Source of the DNA: Cephalotus follicularis
Taxonomy: Eukaryota > Streptophyta > Magnoliopsida > Oxalidales > Cephalotaceae
Length of the DNA stretch: 64,000 nt
Direction of reading: 5' to 3'
Assembly (NCBI GenBank): GCA_001972305.1
Contig: BDDD01001390.1
Span: 163,182-227,181, forward strand
Part shown: in pieces, positions 1-10,984 of the stretch
How the letters are laid out: every line of letters starts with the position of its first letter
How positions within the stretch are numbered: the stretch's first letter is position 1
Notes under the pieces: model-generated
Told to the model about the DNA's origin: nothing
Database searches by the model: none
The model's input: the letters and a program-made list of their open reading frames with translations, nothing else
Position numbers and translations under genes: made by a program

Positions 1-398
1 AATGTATGGTTTTATTTTTCATAATTTTTCGGGTTGTAATTTTGAGACTTGCATGTCTCTCTTCTCTCTCTTAATTTGTATCTGCAATTCTTCTTCACCT
101 CCTTGTAACTGCCATTGATTCAATTCAAGGTTTCTATAGTTTATAGTTGGTTTATGTAATTGACGAATGAGTGTCACAGCGGAAGCAAGTTGGAGGAGAA
201 CCAAGATATTACAAGACCCATGCATGTATGGGAGCCAATGTATGATTGTACTAACATACCTAGGAATGAGACCAGCAGCTTGTTTGAGAGTCAAACAAGT
301 TGCAGTAGTAAAAGTGCATAACCTGCAATTAGTTTATAGTATGTATGTGATGCATGCCTAAATTTTGCTCTTGAAGTTCCAACGGCCTCCCCATAATA
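1..398 (+). other. Copia 5' leader fragment
   Basis: This non-coding stretch matches, in inverted orientation, about 43310-43705, which is the untranslated leader of the minus-strand copia-B element. Shared landmarks are the block with gacttgcatgtctctc near 45-60, the cctccttgtaactgcc block near 99-115, the acaagacccatgcatg block near 212-227 and the ccaacggcc block near 379-387. It is therefore inferred to be the leader of a related plus-strand copia element cut by the window edge on the left and by the LTR at 399 on the right. Short reading frames here have no recognisable product. Confidence 0.7.
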
Positions 399-640
399 TG
401 TAATACCCTGCTTGTTCGTATATGTGTTTTACAGACTTTTTATATATGTTTGTTTTCAGGCTTTTTAAATTGTTTTATTTTAAAGTCCGGTTGCCCTATG
501 TTTTGGGCCTATGTGTTTCGGGCTGACTGATACCAGCCTAAATTTTGGATATGTTGATATGTTAATGCAATGGTAGGTTGGGCCTATGTTTATAACTTTT
601 AAATTATCAAAACAATTTCCTTTTTCCTTTATTTTAAAAT

Positions 641-700
641 TCTTTTCTTTTCTTTTCTTTTCTTTTCTTTTCTTTTCTTTTCTTTTCTTTTTCTTTCTTT
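641..700. repeat. CT-rich microsatellite (TCTTT)n
   Basis: About twelve copies of the pentamer tcttt run in tandem inside the L1 LTR, continuing as imperfect pyrimidine-rich DNA to about 755. A lysine-rich reading frame on the opposite strand is a by-product of this repeat. Confidence 0.9.
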
Positions 701-1556
701 TACTTTTCCTTTTCTCTCTTCTTTTCTTTCCTTTCTTCTCCCTCTTTCTCCCGTAACTCCCTCTTTCCCTCATCAATTCCACACGTTTTCAATCTTTTTC
801 TTCTATATGTAATCTGATTTTGTCCCCTTTTATTCCTTATCTATTCCTCAAATCACTCTTTTCTTTCCTGTTTCAAGAAGGCCAATGTCTTGAGATTATG
901 CCATCCGTTTCCTCTAGCCTGTCACTGTCAAATTCTGTATTGTTGAAGTCTGTTTGATTCTTGGGGAGTTGTTTCGTCAGGTTTATAGAGGTAATCTGTC
1001 TTTTGTTGTTCTTTTGGTTGAGTTCCTTTGGTTGGTTTAAGGCTGTTTATGTATTCTTTATTTTCTTCTCTTGTATTTCCTGCAAACAGCCGTTTGACAA
1101 CTGAACTGTGGTGTTCTTCTGTTGTTTCCTGTGTTCTTGATAATCATTGCAGGTGAGTAATCTTATTGTAATGATTTGTTCTACTTGGTCTTTCGGTCTT
1201 GTGTTGTTAGTGACTCTTGATTTCGATTTCTTGACTACATATGTTCAGTCATTGAATTCCTAAGCCTGTCAGCATGTTTTAAACACCATGGACATGTTAT
1301 AATTTGGTTTTAATATCTGTATATGGTTATGGACAGAAATTTGGAGTCATATGTATGCATATGTTGAAAAGTTCTTTCTTTTTATTGAAGTTAATCACTG
1401 CCAAAATTCTATTCCATGTCAATTCTGTGTTTTTGTGTCACCTAAACATCATACAATGTCATATGTATATGTTCATATGTCTCTGGTGTAATGTTATACT
1501 CGTTTGGACAAGTTCTGCATAAAAATGTTGTGTTTCTGCTGTTCTGTCGTCCAGAA

Positions 1557-1786
1557 GAGTCGGCTGCTCTTGTGGAAAGTCGGCTGGTTTGGTTGTGTAG
1601 TCGATTGCCTATTCAAAATAGTCGACTGTCATATGAAATAGTCGACTGCCTTGCTATGCACAGTCGGCTGGACCTCTGTCACAGTTGACTGCCTGCAGTC
1701 TGGTTTGAGTAGTCGACTGGCCCTTATGATTAGTCAACTGCGAAGCTTTTAACAGTCGACTGGAGCTCTGTAACAGTCAACTGGTT
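1557..1786. repeat. Periodic GTCGAC-palindrome array (class 1)
   Basis: Eleven units related to CAGTCGACTG or CAGTCGGCTG have their central C at 1561, 1581, 1602, 1623, 1643, 1665, 1686, 1714, 1735, 1757 and 1778. Steps are 20, 21, 21, 20, 22, 21, 28, 21, 22 and 21 bp. Units at 1686, 1735 and 1778 have lost the CpG to TpG or CpA, as expected from cytosine deamination. Sequence between units is not conserved within the array. Function is unknown. Confidence 0.9.
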
Positions 1787-3187
1787 TGCCCAGAAAATTT
1801 CTGGTTTCAACTGTTTTGATTCGTTTGTTCCTCGAATCAAATCGGGTCTTTTCTAAACACTATAAGGAGTTTGTTTTATGTCTCTAATGTTTCTTAGACC
1901 CTTATATGAATAAGTTTTGGTGCCTTTTAGATTGTTGTGCGTCAAAAGGGGAGTTGAATTAACAATCTTTCCGTGAGTGCTTTTGTGAACGCTTAAGGTA
2001 CGGATTTCTATTGTTCTTTGGCTATCTGGATTTATTGAACGAAAATCAGTTTTACTTTTATGATATGTTCTTCGTTTTATGAACTCGGTTATGAAATTGA
2101 TATATTCTGAAAAATAAAGTTGGTTTTGACATTTTACGAAGTTAAATGTTTCTGACTTTATTCTTATGCTATGATACGTTACGATATGAAATGATCATCT
2201 CTTTATATCGAAAAATAAATGAGTTAATGTTTTGACTATGAAATGTATGTTATCGTTGTGAACGATTTTCAAATGTGTTTGAGAAGGCATATTTATGTGT
2301 TTTTAAAGTGATGTTTTTTAAATGATTGAATACTGAGTATTGTACCCACCTATGGGGCGTACCATAGGCATGTCGTAGGCCTGACACGGGGACATGACAC
2401 TTCCGTAGCGGTGTGATTAGTCTACGACGTCTCTGAATGTTATGAATAAATCCCATGAGGTGGATTTATGGATCCGCTATGTATGATAGAGGCGTATGAA
2501 TCGATTCTAGTATATGGATATGTGATATGAAATGATATGTGAGAATTGACTTGTGTAGTGTCGTACACTTCAATTCTAATGGGCATGTGGAATTAGCGCC
2601 TCCCTTGCAAATATATGTTATGAAATGTGATGTGATATATGGCTCAATATGACTTTATCAATGATGAAATGATGTTTTTGAAATGTTTCGTAAATGTTTC
2701 GAAAGATATGAAATTGGTATTTTATGGAAATTCGAATATGATTAAACTGTTTTAATTGCTTAAGATTTCTGTTATGAGTTTTATTGAGATCTTACTTCTT
2801 CTTAAACTTATCGTTTATTGTTTTTACTTTCTTTGTACGTACTGAGGTTTGCTCAGCCGCGTTTTTGTTTTTCATGCTGCAGGTTATCAGGAGCAGTGGG
2901 GGAATGTGTGAATGAGAGATTAGCACCTTTATGTCATGGATTCCTAGGAGTGTGATCCTTATGTGTCTTTGGTTTTAGTGGTTATGAACAATATGTTATT
3001 TTGGTTTATGTTTTGGTATTTGACTTTTGACATATGTTAAGTTTTATGTTATGAATAGTTTTTGCGTTATGCTATGACCGCCACGTTTTGGCCAATAAAG
3101 TAATGTTCAGTTAAAGTTATGCCTATTTTCATATATGTTTTGTTAAGTTATGATATGTGAGGACTCCCACCGTCCGGGGGTGTTACA

Positions 3188-5230
3188 TTTTATATATGAC
3201 ATGTGCTAATTTGTTATGGAAATATCACTTGTGTTTTATCACTTAATTGAAGTAGTTTATTATTTACCTGCTTACGCTTGTGATGCCATGACATAAGGTT
3301 TGATGCCTAGCATGGAGGCTTTGATATTGGTTACCTTATTCCTTATGTCGAATTAGTTCCAAGTCATAGGTTCACTTTATGGGCATTAGTGAACCGGATA
3401 GACTTGTGCGTATGTTGCTTGCTCATGGAATTGGAGGATGGATTCTCTCACTATCATCTGTGTTGGACACTAGGGAAAATACGGGGTGCGAGCTGGGAGC
3501 ACGTACACTGAACTGGACCCACGTATGAAACATTGTTTGGATAGGTGCTATTCTCGTGTCAATGTGACTCCTACTTGTTGTGGTTGTGTATAAATGTTAG
3601 TCACTTAGCGAGTTCTTGAACTCGTCGGATCCTTATACCTGAGCGACTGCTCTATAATGTATGGAGATAGTGTGCTTTGATCTCCACCTTACCAACTTAT
3701 TGTGCAGGCTTGGCAATCGGCTGGTCTTTGGGTATGATCGAATATATTCAAATATAAGCAAGTGCGCAATAAGGGATTGTCACACCTGAGCGAAGGTGAT
3801 CGAGCCTATTATGGTCTGATTGTACTTTGGACTTATGAAATCCTTGGCCAAGGTTAAAGTAGATTGGAAATTAGATTTTTGAAGAATTTTCCAAAGGTCC
3901 TAGTAATAATCATATATTTTAGATATTGAGGTTTGATCTATGGTTGACACGTATCCTTACCCTAGACCTCAATCGGGGCCTAGTATGACAAGGGATTATA
4001 GTACACGTGAACCGACGAGTTAGAAAGTCTTGCGTTACGGCGGTCTGTAATAAATTATGGAAAAATTAATTAGATTAATTTTTCCATCTGAATAATATTA
4101 GATATTATTCCTAGACCATTTAAATTGGTCTAGGATTATTTAGAATGGCTAAACCGGACCCTAGGGGTATTTTGATAATTTATGAACACCTCTGATTTTA
4201 ACCAAGATTTTATAGGGTCCCTGCAAAATAATGATTAGTTCTTTAATATGTTGGACCAATTAAGTGTTGGTGATATTTTATAAAATATCGGTTAAGTGGA
4301 TTTTACATTTTATGGAAACATATTTGTTTGATCTTACTTAATCAATATTCGGAGGGTTCATGAAATCACTAAAAGTGTTAGACTCAAAACTTGCTTCACC
4401 TACCAGTCAAAGTGTCGACACCCTCTGGAATAGCATCGACGCATTACTTTCGACAAAGCGTCAACGCCTTCTGGGAAGCGTCGATGCTTAATGCTAGTAT
4501 AGGCGTGGATGTCTTTTAGAAAGACGTCGGCGTTTAGTGCCATGTTATATAAGTGTCAACGCTTTTTTTGAAAGCGTCGATGCTTTGTGCAAGATGTGCA
4601 ACCTATGCACGATCATACATTGTGGGCACGTTTTCTCTCTGGTCTCCACTAGTTTTCTGTCGTCCATGCATGATATGGACACGTGGGGATCATGGCTACG
4701 AGCTCCCTAGGAGTGAGGACCATGATCCTATGTGTATGGGCGAGTGGCAAAGAGGGCTGGTGAGTGCATTTTCTGCAAAAAAATGGTCTGTTTTCTTTAA
4801 GGGTGTTTGCTGGGAAAAATTATTAGAGGCCTCTCTCTTCACTTGGACGATTCTCTTCTCTTGATATTCACCAAGCAAGTTACTTATTTAGGGTGGATTG
4901 CTTTTGACAACATTTGTTAAAATTCAATCTTCTCTTTATAAGCATTGAGAGAGAAAGTGAGGATAAACAGTTTTGGTTATTGTTGTTTGGAGCACTTGCT
5001 GTACCAGGGATTTGGAGAACATCAAAGAGGTAGTCTACACAAGCTAGTACCGGCAAAGAACGAAGGAGCCACCACCAGAAGGTATAATCTCCATGTCTTC
5101 ATCTTTTGGCAGCCTTGGTTTTGCCATGCTTGTGTGTCACCATTGCATGCAATGGTGACACCAATTCAACTATTGTTGATGATGTGGTAATCCTTGTGGC
5201 TTGTGTTCTTGCTTTTATGGACTATTTTGT
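3188..5230 (+). mobile_element. Diverged copia long LTR, family A copy 1 (partial)
   Basis: From about 3280 the sequence follows the same order of blocks as the family-A LTRs at 7247, 36340, 45242 and 49241. These include the gttccaagtcataggttcac block (3356-3375), a ggatggattctctcac block, a ggggtgcgagc block, a cctgagcgactgctc block and a gtcacacctgagcgaaggtga block near 3780. The 5' terminus is missing or replaced. A second type of GTCGAC array lies at 4405-4580. The stretch to about 5230 includes ctttataagc near 4935, a possible TATA-like site. No coding capacity is seen. The right limit is uncertain. Confidence 0.6.
4405..4580. repeat. Periodic GCGTCGACGC-type array (class 2) in copia LTR
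   Basis: Units related to GTGTCGACAC or GCGTCGACGC have central C positions at 4416, 4437, 4462, 4482, 4506 (degenerate), 4528, 4557 and 4578. Steps are 21, 25, 20, 24, 22, 29 and 21 bp. The array lies inside a family-A copia LTR, so the motif is not confined to gypsy elements. Confidence 0.8.
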
Positions 5231-5380
5231 TTTGTAAAGGGTGTCATTTTGCTGCTATATATGTATGTTAAAATTTTATTCTACACCCTTTAACCCTTTG
5301 TCCATTTTGGCATCGGAAATGGTTTTACTGTTTCCATCACCTTGCCCCTTTTTTTTACATCATTTCGGTCGAAAACACAC

Positions 5381-5411
<31 letters not shown>

Positions 5412-7246
5412 TATCTCTCCTTCTTCTCTCTTCATGTTCTTCTACCTTTCTTCCCTTCCATGGTTAGACTTTGAAGAAAAGACTAAGACCTTTGAAGAAA
5501 GGAAACACACTTCTTCTTCCATCTTTTCCCTCGATCATCTTCGGTGGAGTTACACTATTCATCGTAGTGTAGCATGACTTATCTTGGTCATTAGATTACG
5601 GTTTTTGGAACTCTCCACACAACTACTTTTCTTAGAGATTGTCTTGATCTTGGAAAACTTACATGGTGAGTGATTGAAGTGACAAAGTGTGTGAGTTGAG
5701 AGATTCCTTTTTTTCCCGTGCGATGGAACCCTTTGTTCCCACAGGTTGGAAGTCATGAGCTCTGGTTGTTCGAGCTTGAAGGAGAAGCAACATAGTTTAA
5801 ACTGTAGAGGAAAAACTTGAAGGAATGAGTCTTCAAGGTCAAGGTAACCTAAACCATAACTCCCTCTCTTCTTCTCCTTGTTTTCGGTTGCTAAGGTTTG
5901 CTAAGCAAACGCTTGCTGAACCCTTAGGGTTTCTCGTGAAACCCTTGCTTGGAACCTACAAGTGCTAGGGTTTGCTAAGCAAACTCTGGCACTTGTTTTT
6001 GTTGGAGCCGAAGCTTGGGTTATGGTAACCCTAGCTTGACCCATGAGTTCCTTTGGCATGCTTGTGTTCGTTTGTTCAATTGATTGTTAATTAGTAATCC
6101 TTGGATGGTTATGGTCATTTATGGACTTAGATTTATAAGGTGTTCCTTGACTTAGAGTCACTTTGGTTGAAAAATCAAAGTTGATCACTATATGCACCTA
6201 TGACCTATAACCTGAAAACGTTTCCTTCAGTGGTAATCTAATCAGAATGGATAGATGGATGTATATAACCATCTCTTAGGTTCTAAACTAGATTCACGGG
6301 GTCATTTTAATAGGAATAGTAAAGTACAATCAATCATTACCAATAGCCAACAGGCGACGAATGTCTAATTATAGGGGGTGGATGTGGATATGTATATCCG
6401 TCTTCACGCATACCTGACTAGAGATCACTAGAGCACCTATGGTCAAAATCAATCAATCATCAACACAACTACTCAATCATTCAATACGATGGGTCAGTCG
6501 ATGGTTGGACCGTAGTCCAATCAGTCAGCCAACCAGTCTATTGGATAATCATTCAGTCGGTCAATCATGTCAATTGATAGTGCAGTACAATCAACTTATC
6601 TACCAAAAGATCAAGACCTGCCTAACCAAGATAGAAAATTGGTTTAAAAAGGCTTGAGTGATCTCAAGTGCAATCCGGTCAAGCAATCATTTTGAAAACG
6701 GAATGAAAATAGTTTAAAAGTAGAAAACAAGGCCCAAAAGCGGCGGTGCTGTCAATCTAGGCATAGACACCTAGTGCCTTAGATCTGTTTTATAAAAGCA
6801 GACACTAAGCAGCAACATCTTGGCTTAAGCGTTAGCGTTTACTGTTAGTGGTTAAGACAAGGAGTGTCCCAGTATTAAGCGGAGTCGATCCATACTTCGA
6901 GCATTAGCGCTTTAGTGGGGCATCGTACAATCTTCAGTGTAAACCTTGTTTAACGCCTAGAGGCAACGTGTCGACGCTTAGATAAAACGGAAGCATGATC
7001 AGTTCTTGTTAAAGTTTTATTTTTGAATCCAATCTTTTGGTAAATCGATTTCCTTAAAATCCAATGGGTTATAAAGATTATTTAGGATTTGTAAATTAGT
7101 GTTTAACAATTTAGTTCATCCATTTTAACCCTAGATAGATTTATAGGTCAAAATCACACCAAACCCTAAAAATTTCAATACTCATTCAATACAATCAATT
7201 AAATCAGTATAGGCAGTTCAATGTGTGCATAATCGTAAGCATTTTA
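5231..7246. other. Gene-free LTR-like DNA, unassigned
   Basis: No protein domain is readable. About 5231-6235 resembles the 3' part of family-A LTRs (compare 50750-51500), with pyrimidine-rich DNA, a (GA)n run at 5387-5411 and repeated aaggtttgctaagcaaac blocks near 5895 and 5970. About 6240-7246 reads more like an LTR on the minus strand. It has a degenerate run of caatca/cagtc words at 6440-6610 and isolated gtcgac sites near 6885 and 6970. I could not define element ends. Confidence 0.45.
5387..5411. repeat. (GA)n microsatellite
   Basis: Uninterrupted ag dinucleotides run for about 25 bases directly after an A run, inside LTR-like non-coding DNA. Confidence 0.9.
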
Positions 7247-8010
7247 TGTTTGATTAGGGGTGTCCTTGCAAGCCACGAGGGGCTGCACTCATATGTATTA
7301 TACATATGTTACACTCCTAAGTATTACGTTCTTAGTTCCGTTTATGTTTTATTGTATTCCTGTAACAATGGCATCTACTATATGTATATCCCAAACCATA
7401 ACTATGGATCAGATTAATTAACATATTAACTGAATACATATATAGCGCCCTATTGATTAAGGGTTGGATCTCAGGCCTAGGAAGTTATGAGAATGAGATC
7501 CTTACTCCCTTATGACAAAACGTTCCAAGTCGTATGTTCACTTTCTTAGGGCAATTGATGAACAGGACAGACTTATCGTGTTATGCTTGCTCTCGGGTCA
7601 TGTGGAGTATGGATCATCTCATTGCCATTTGGGTTTACCCTAAAGCTAATACGAGGTGTATGCTAAAAATCATGTTCACTGAACCGACCTACTGTAGGAA
7701 ACTTGTTTGGATAGTCATTACCTGTGTCAATAGGATTCCTATAGGTCTCGGTAGTGTATATCAATGGTGACTAGTACGCCATACGTGACTTGCGTTGTTT
7801 CCTTAGACCTGAGCGGCTGGAATGCATAGTGTAGTAACCGTTTGGCTTTGATTTTCACCTTCCCCAGCTCTAACCACGAGCTGGCAAAAGGGTTATCTTT
7901 GGGCCTTGTGGGAGCTACGTTGGTGTATGGGAAAGTTGGCACAACATGGGATCTTCACACCTGTAATGAAGGTGACCGGCTGTATTGTCCTGTAATATCA
8001 TAAAGAATTA

Positions 8011-8011
8011 T

Positions 8012-8059
<48 letters not shown>
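8011..8059. repeat. (TA)n(GT)n compound microsatellite
   Basis: A run of ta dinucleotides passes directly into a run of gt dinucleotides inside the family-A LTR. The other family-A copies lack it, so it arose after insertion. Confidence 0.9.
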
Positions 8060-8061
<2 letters not shown>

Positions 8062-8249
8062 GGGCCTTGAGACATTAGTTCTCTTAATTGGGCCATACCT
8101 GTATTGGTTTGGGGAAGAATTGATTGGGCTTTAAGAAGAAGCTTGTAAGGGGGCCGAAAGGGATAGAGAAAGAGAGAAGAGAATTGGCCCAATTCTAGTA
8201 GAAGGCAACTATGTGTGTGTGGCGCTTTCTAGATTCTTCTTCATATGGG

Positions 8250-8257
8250 TATATAAG
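8250..8257 (+). promoter_or_regulatory. Possible LTR TATA box
   Basis: The octamer tatataag lies in family-A LTR copy 2, about 1.0 kb from the LTR start, ahead of a purine-rich segment. The position is plausible for an LTR core promoter, but this is only a sequence match. Confidence 0.3.
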
Positions 8258-8417
8258 GGAGGTGACGCTCATCAAACACGTTTTAGACTTCCTTTCCCAC
8301 TTACATTTTGGAAAAATCGGGAGAGGGGTGAGAAAGTGGAAGATGGGGCCTGGGGTCACGAGAAAGTTGAGGAAAGCGACAAGTGAGGAGCTTCCTCGGG
8401 AGAGTTCGAAAACTCCC

Positions 8418-9001
8418 TGTGACGACCCGAATTCCCTTTTTGTACTGTTCATGCTTATACGATACCATGTTGTACCGTATTGGACCGTATTGAATTGTAT
8501 TGAATTGAGGTATTCCTATACCTACTGTTATCGTATTGATTACATGCATGTATAGTCGGGATTTTTAGCTGAGTTTCGGAGAATTGACTGAATTGACTAT
8601 ATAAGTATATTCTTACTCTTATTCTCTCATATTCTCATTCTTCTCTCTCCCTCCCTCTCTCTCTCTCTAGCTGAGCAGCCTCCATCTTCCTTCCTTGCAG
8701 TCTGGAATTTGCATCTCCATCAACAAGGATAGCGATTGCAAGTTGTGGCTTGACGATTGAACAAGAAAGTAGCGGGTTCTTGGGTGATTCCTGCCAATCG
8801 ATTGATTGGAAGCTCAACTTTTGAAGCTTCGGTTATAGGTAGGACTTCTTTACTTGAATTGCCTACTCCTTGATTGATTGAATGATTGAATTGAATTGAA
8901 TATTGAGTGATTGTATTGTATAGAATTGAAAAACTAGGGTTTTTATTGATTTTCTTGATATAACTGATCTAGAAGGATTTAAATTGTAATTGGAAGGTTG
9001 A
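8418..9001 (+). mobile_element. Gypsy G1 5' LTR, first segment
   Basis: It opens TGTGACGACCCGAATTCCC, similar to the opening TGTAATGTCCTGAATTTCC of the G1 3' LTR at 20486. It includes a (CT)n tract at 8641-8669 and a gaagcttcggttataggtag block that corresponds to the gaggtaggg block of related LTRs (21368, 49191, 56627). It breaks at 9001, where an L1 LTR starts. The order of landmarks in 8418-9001, 10985-11990 and 18106-18341 matches one LTR split by insertions. That reconstruction is inference. Confidence 0.55.
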
Positions 9002-10984
9002 TGTAATACCCCGTTTGTTCGTGTGCATATTTTCGGATTTTTAATTTGTTTTGTTATTATGTCGGCCTATTTTGTGTTTTGGGCTATATGATATCATCTT
9101 TTTTTGGGCTTTTGATATTCGTTAGAATATGATTATGGGAAAAATAAAATTAATTGTTTTGTATTTTAAATTAGTTCTAAACAAGAATATGGCAAAAGTG
9201 TTTTAATTGGAAATAAAAACAAAGGTATTATGGCAAAATTGTTTAATTGGGAAATAAATCCCTTATTACTATTTTAAAACCTATTTGTTTTCTAACTCTC
9301 CTCTCCCTCTCCCGTAAATCTCTCCCCTCTCTCTCACAAACTGATTTCTTTCCTCTTTTTCTCCCTATCAATCCCGAATTTATGCTCTCTTTCCTTATCA
9401 TAACAGATTTTGATTCTCTCTTTCCTTATCATAATCTAATTTGTCTCTATTTTTTATTAAGTATGCTATATGCCCATTGCTTTTGCATCATTTTTATATC
9501 TCTCTCTCCTAGAGCCGAACCTGCATGATTAGAACCTGTTTCTGTCTTCTTTGCTTCACTGAATCAGGTTTGTTCCTCTGTTATTATGGTTAGCATTTAG
9601 TTTTGGTTTTAATGTTATCCAATTCTATTTCATGTTGGTTGCTAGTGTGGTTTGTTTGATTCCTGCAACTCTAAGTGCTATCATGGTTTCTGAACCTGTC
9701 AACATGCATTAGGTAGATGTTATGTACTAGTTTTGATAAAAAAAAAATAATGATAATTGACAGGAAATTGATCATATAGGCATCTATGCAATGAAATTGA
9801 AATTTGTCTCTTTATAAAATATGAACATGGTTATCCTATTGGCTCATGTCCTGGTGTTTTGTAATGGGAGCCTTAGAACACCAAATATGAACTGTCTAAT
9901 CTGGTATAATAACCTGGTAACAATGCATTGATGGAATTGGATCATAGGAATAGAGGTTAGAATTTCATAAGTCTCTTTAAAAAGTGTGATCACCATTGCA
10001 TGAACTTCTTGATTCTGGGTTTTTAAATGCAAGTATTATGTCACATAAGTCTTGTTTAAGTGTTTGTAATCTTATGGTATTATAACATTGGAATTTTGAC
10101 AAAAAATTGCATTGAACTATTGTGTTTTGTTTCCTGTCGCCCAGAACAGTCGGCTGTCTATGTAAACAGTCGACTGTTAGGCTTGTGTAGTCGGCTGCCT
10201 CTTCAATCAGTCGACTGCCACCCTTTGTACAATCGACTGGACCCCTGCACCAGTCGACTGGCTGCTGTTCTGCATGAGTAGTCGGCTGGCCATGTGATAC
10301 AGTCGACTACCACCTTATGAATAGTCGACTGAATTTTGTTACAGTCGGTTGGAATTGTCCAGTAGATTTTCTGGTTTCAAGTTTTGTTATCCGTTTGTTC
10401 TTCTAAGGATTTGGAATTGCTGTTTGATGTTCTGAAGTAGTTTTTGAATCCTTATATGAATGATATTGCATCTTTTAGATTTTTGTGCTACGAGGAACAT
10501 TTAAAAATTGTTGAGCAATTCGTAAAGTTATTTTTGTGATCGCTTAAGGTACGGATTTTCTACTCTTTGGCTATCTCATTTTATTGGAACTATCCCGTTT
10601 CAGTTTTATGATTAAAGTACGGATTTTCCTTCCTTGATACACTCCTATTGGTTTTATTATAGTAAAAACTTTGTTTTACTTTCTGAATATGTCTCTTCGA
10701 TTTTATGAGCTTCGTATTTTGATATGTTTAGAAATAAAGTTGGTATGATACCTTGTGAAAATGAATAATTTCTGGTTTTATGTTTCGACTCTGAAATGTT
10801 TACGATATGTTATGCAATCGTCTATTTATTTTGAAAATAAACAAGTTGATTTTCTGTTCATGAAAGTATATTGATTTTGATAAGGAACATGACTTTCACA
10901 TTAGGAAGTATGTTAATTTTGAATAAGGATATACAGAGATATTTCCCACCTATGGGGCGTACCATAGGCATGTCGTAGCCTTAA
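9002..10984 (+). mobile_element. Truncated L1-family LTR
   Basis: It starts TGTAATACCCCGTTTGTTCG like the solo LTR at 399. It follows the same order: pyrimidine-rich early part, GTCGAC array, aaggtacggattt block and the cctatggggcgtaccatagg block near 10950. Homology stops at about 10984, so roughly the last 800 bp of the 2.79-kb LTR are missing. It interrupts the first segment of the G1 5' LTR. No coding region was seen. Confidence 0.72.
10145..10350. repeat. Periodic GTCGAC-palindrome array (class 1)
   Basis: Ten units related to CAGTCGACTG or CAGTCGGCTG have central C positions at 10151, 10171, 10192, 10212, 10234, 10255, 10283, 10304, 10326 and 10346. Steps are 20, 21, 20, 22, 21, 28, 21, 22 and 20 bp. 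The single 28-bp step falls at the equivalent place in the L1 array at 1557-1786, so the spacing pattern is inherited while the inter-unit sequence has drifted. Confidence 0.92.

Larger units (their letters stand above)
399..3187 (+). mobile_element. Solo LTR, family L1 (gypsy-type ends)
   Basis: The segment opens with TGTAATACCC and closes with GGGTGTTACA, a near-perfect inverted terminal pair of the TG...CA type, giving an LTR of about 2.79 kb. No primer-binding site, polypurine tract or coding region adjoins either end, so it is best read as a solo LTR. A diverged, truncated second copy lies at 9002-10984; the block with cctatggggcgtaccatagg is shared between 2349 and 10950. The LTR holds a CT-rich microsatellite, a 21-bp-period GTCGAC array and a gctcagccgcg block near 2850 just before a ctgcagg. 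A clear target-site duplication could not be recognised. Assignment to gypsy rests on the terminal sequence and on LTR layout shared with the chromoviruses in this window. Confidence 0.72.
7247..8417 (+). mobile_element. Copia long LTR, family A copy 2 (3' truncated)
   Basis: It begins TGTTTGATTAGGGGTGTCCT, the plus-strand counterpart of the LTR start read on the minus strand at 23647 and of the one at 45242. The body carries the shared family blocks: gagaatgagatccttactcc near 7491, the gttccaagtcgtatgttcac block, the cctgagcggctgg block near 7808 and the ggatcttcacacctg block near 7949. It is cut at 8417 by the LTR that opens TGTGACGACCCG. The copia assignment comes from the minus-strand copy, where the LTR is preceded by a copia-type polypurine tract. 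No coding domain lies within it. Confidence 0.72.

Noticed and set aside
480-782. Lysine-rich 100-residue frame on the minus strand
   Set aside because: It is the translation of the tcttt microsatellite and flanking pyrimidine-rich LTR DNA; no domain or homologue is recognisable.
8211-8555. 114-residue plus-strand frame across 8211-8555
   Set aside because: It crosses the boundary between two different LTRs at 8417/8418 and shows no conserved motif, so it is a chance frame.
10145-10350. Repeat-spacer pattern that superficially recalls a CRISPR array
   Set aside because: Units are 10-bp palindromes with about 11-bp gaps, far shorter than CRISPR repeats and spacers. They are imperfect, lie in plant LTRs and have no cas genes nearby.
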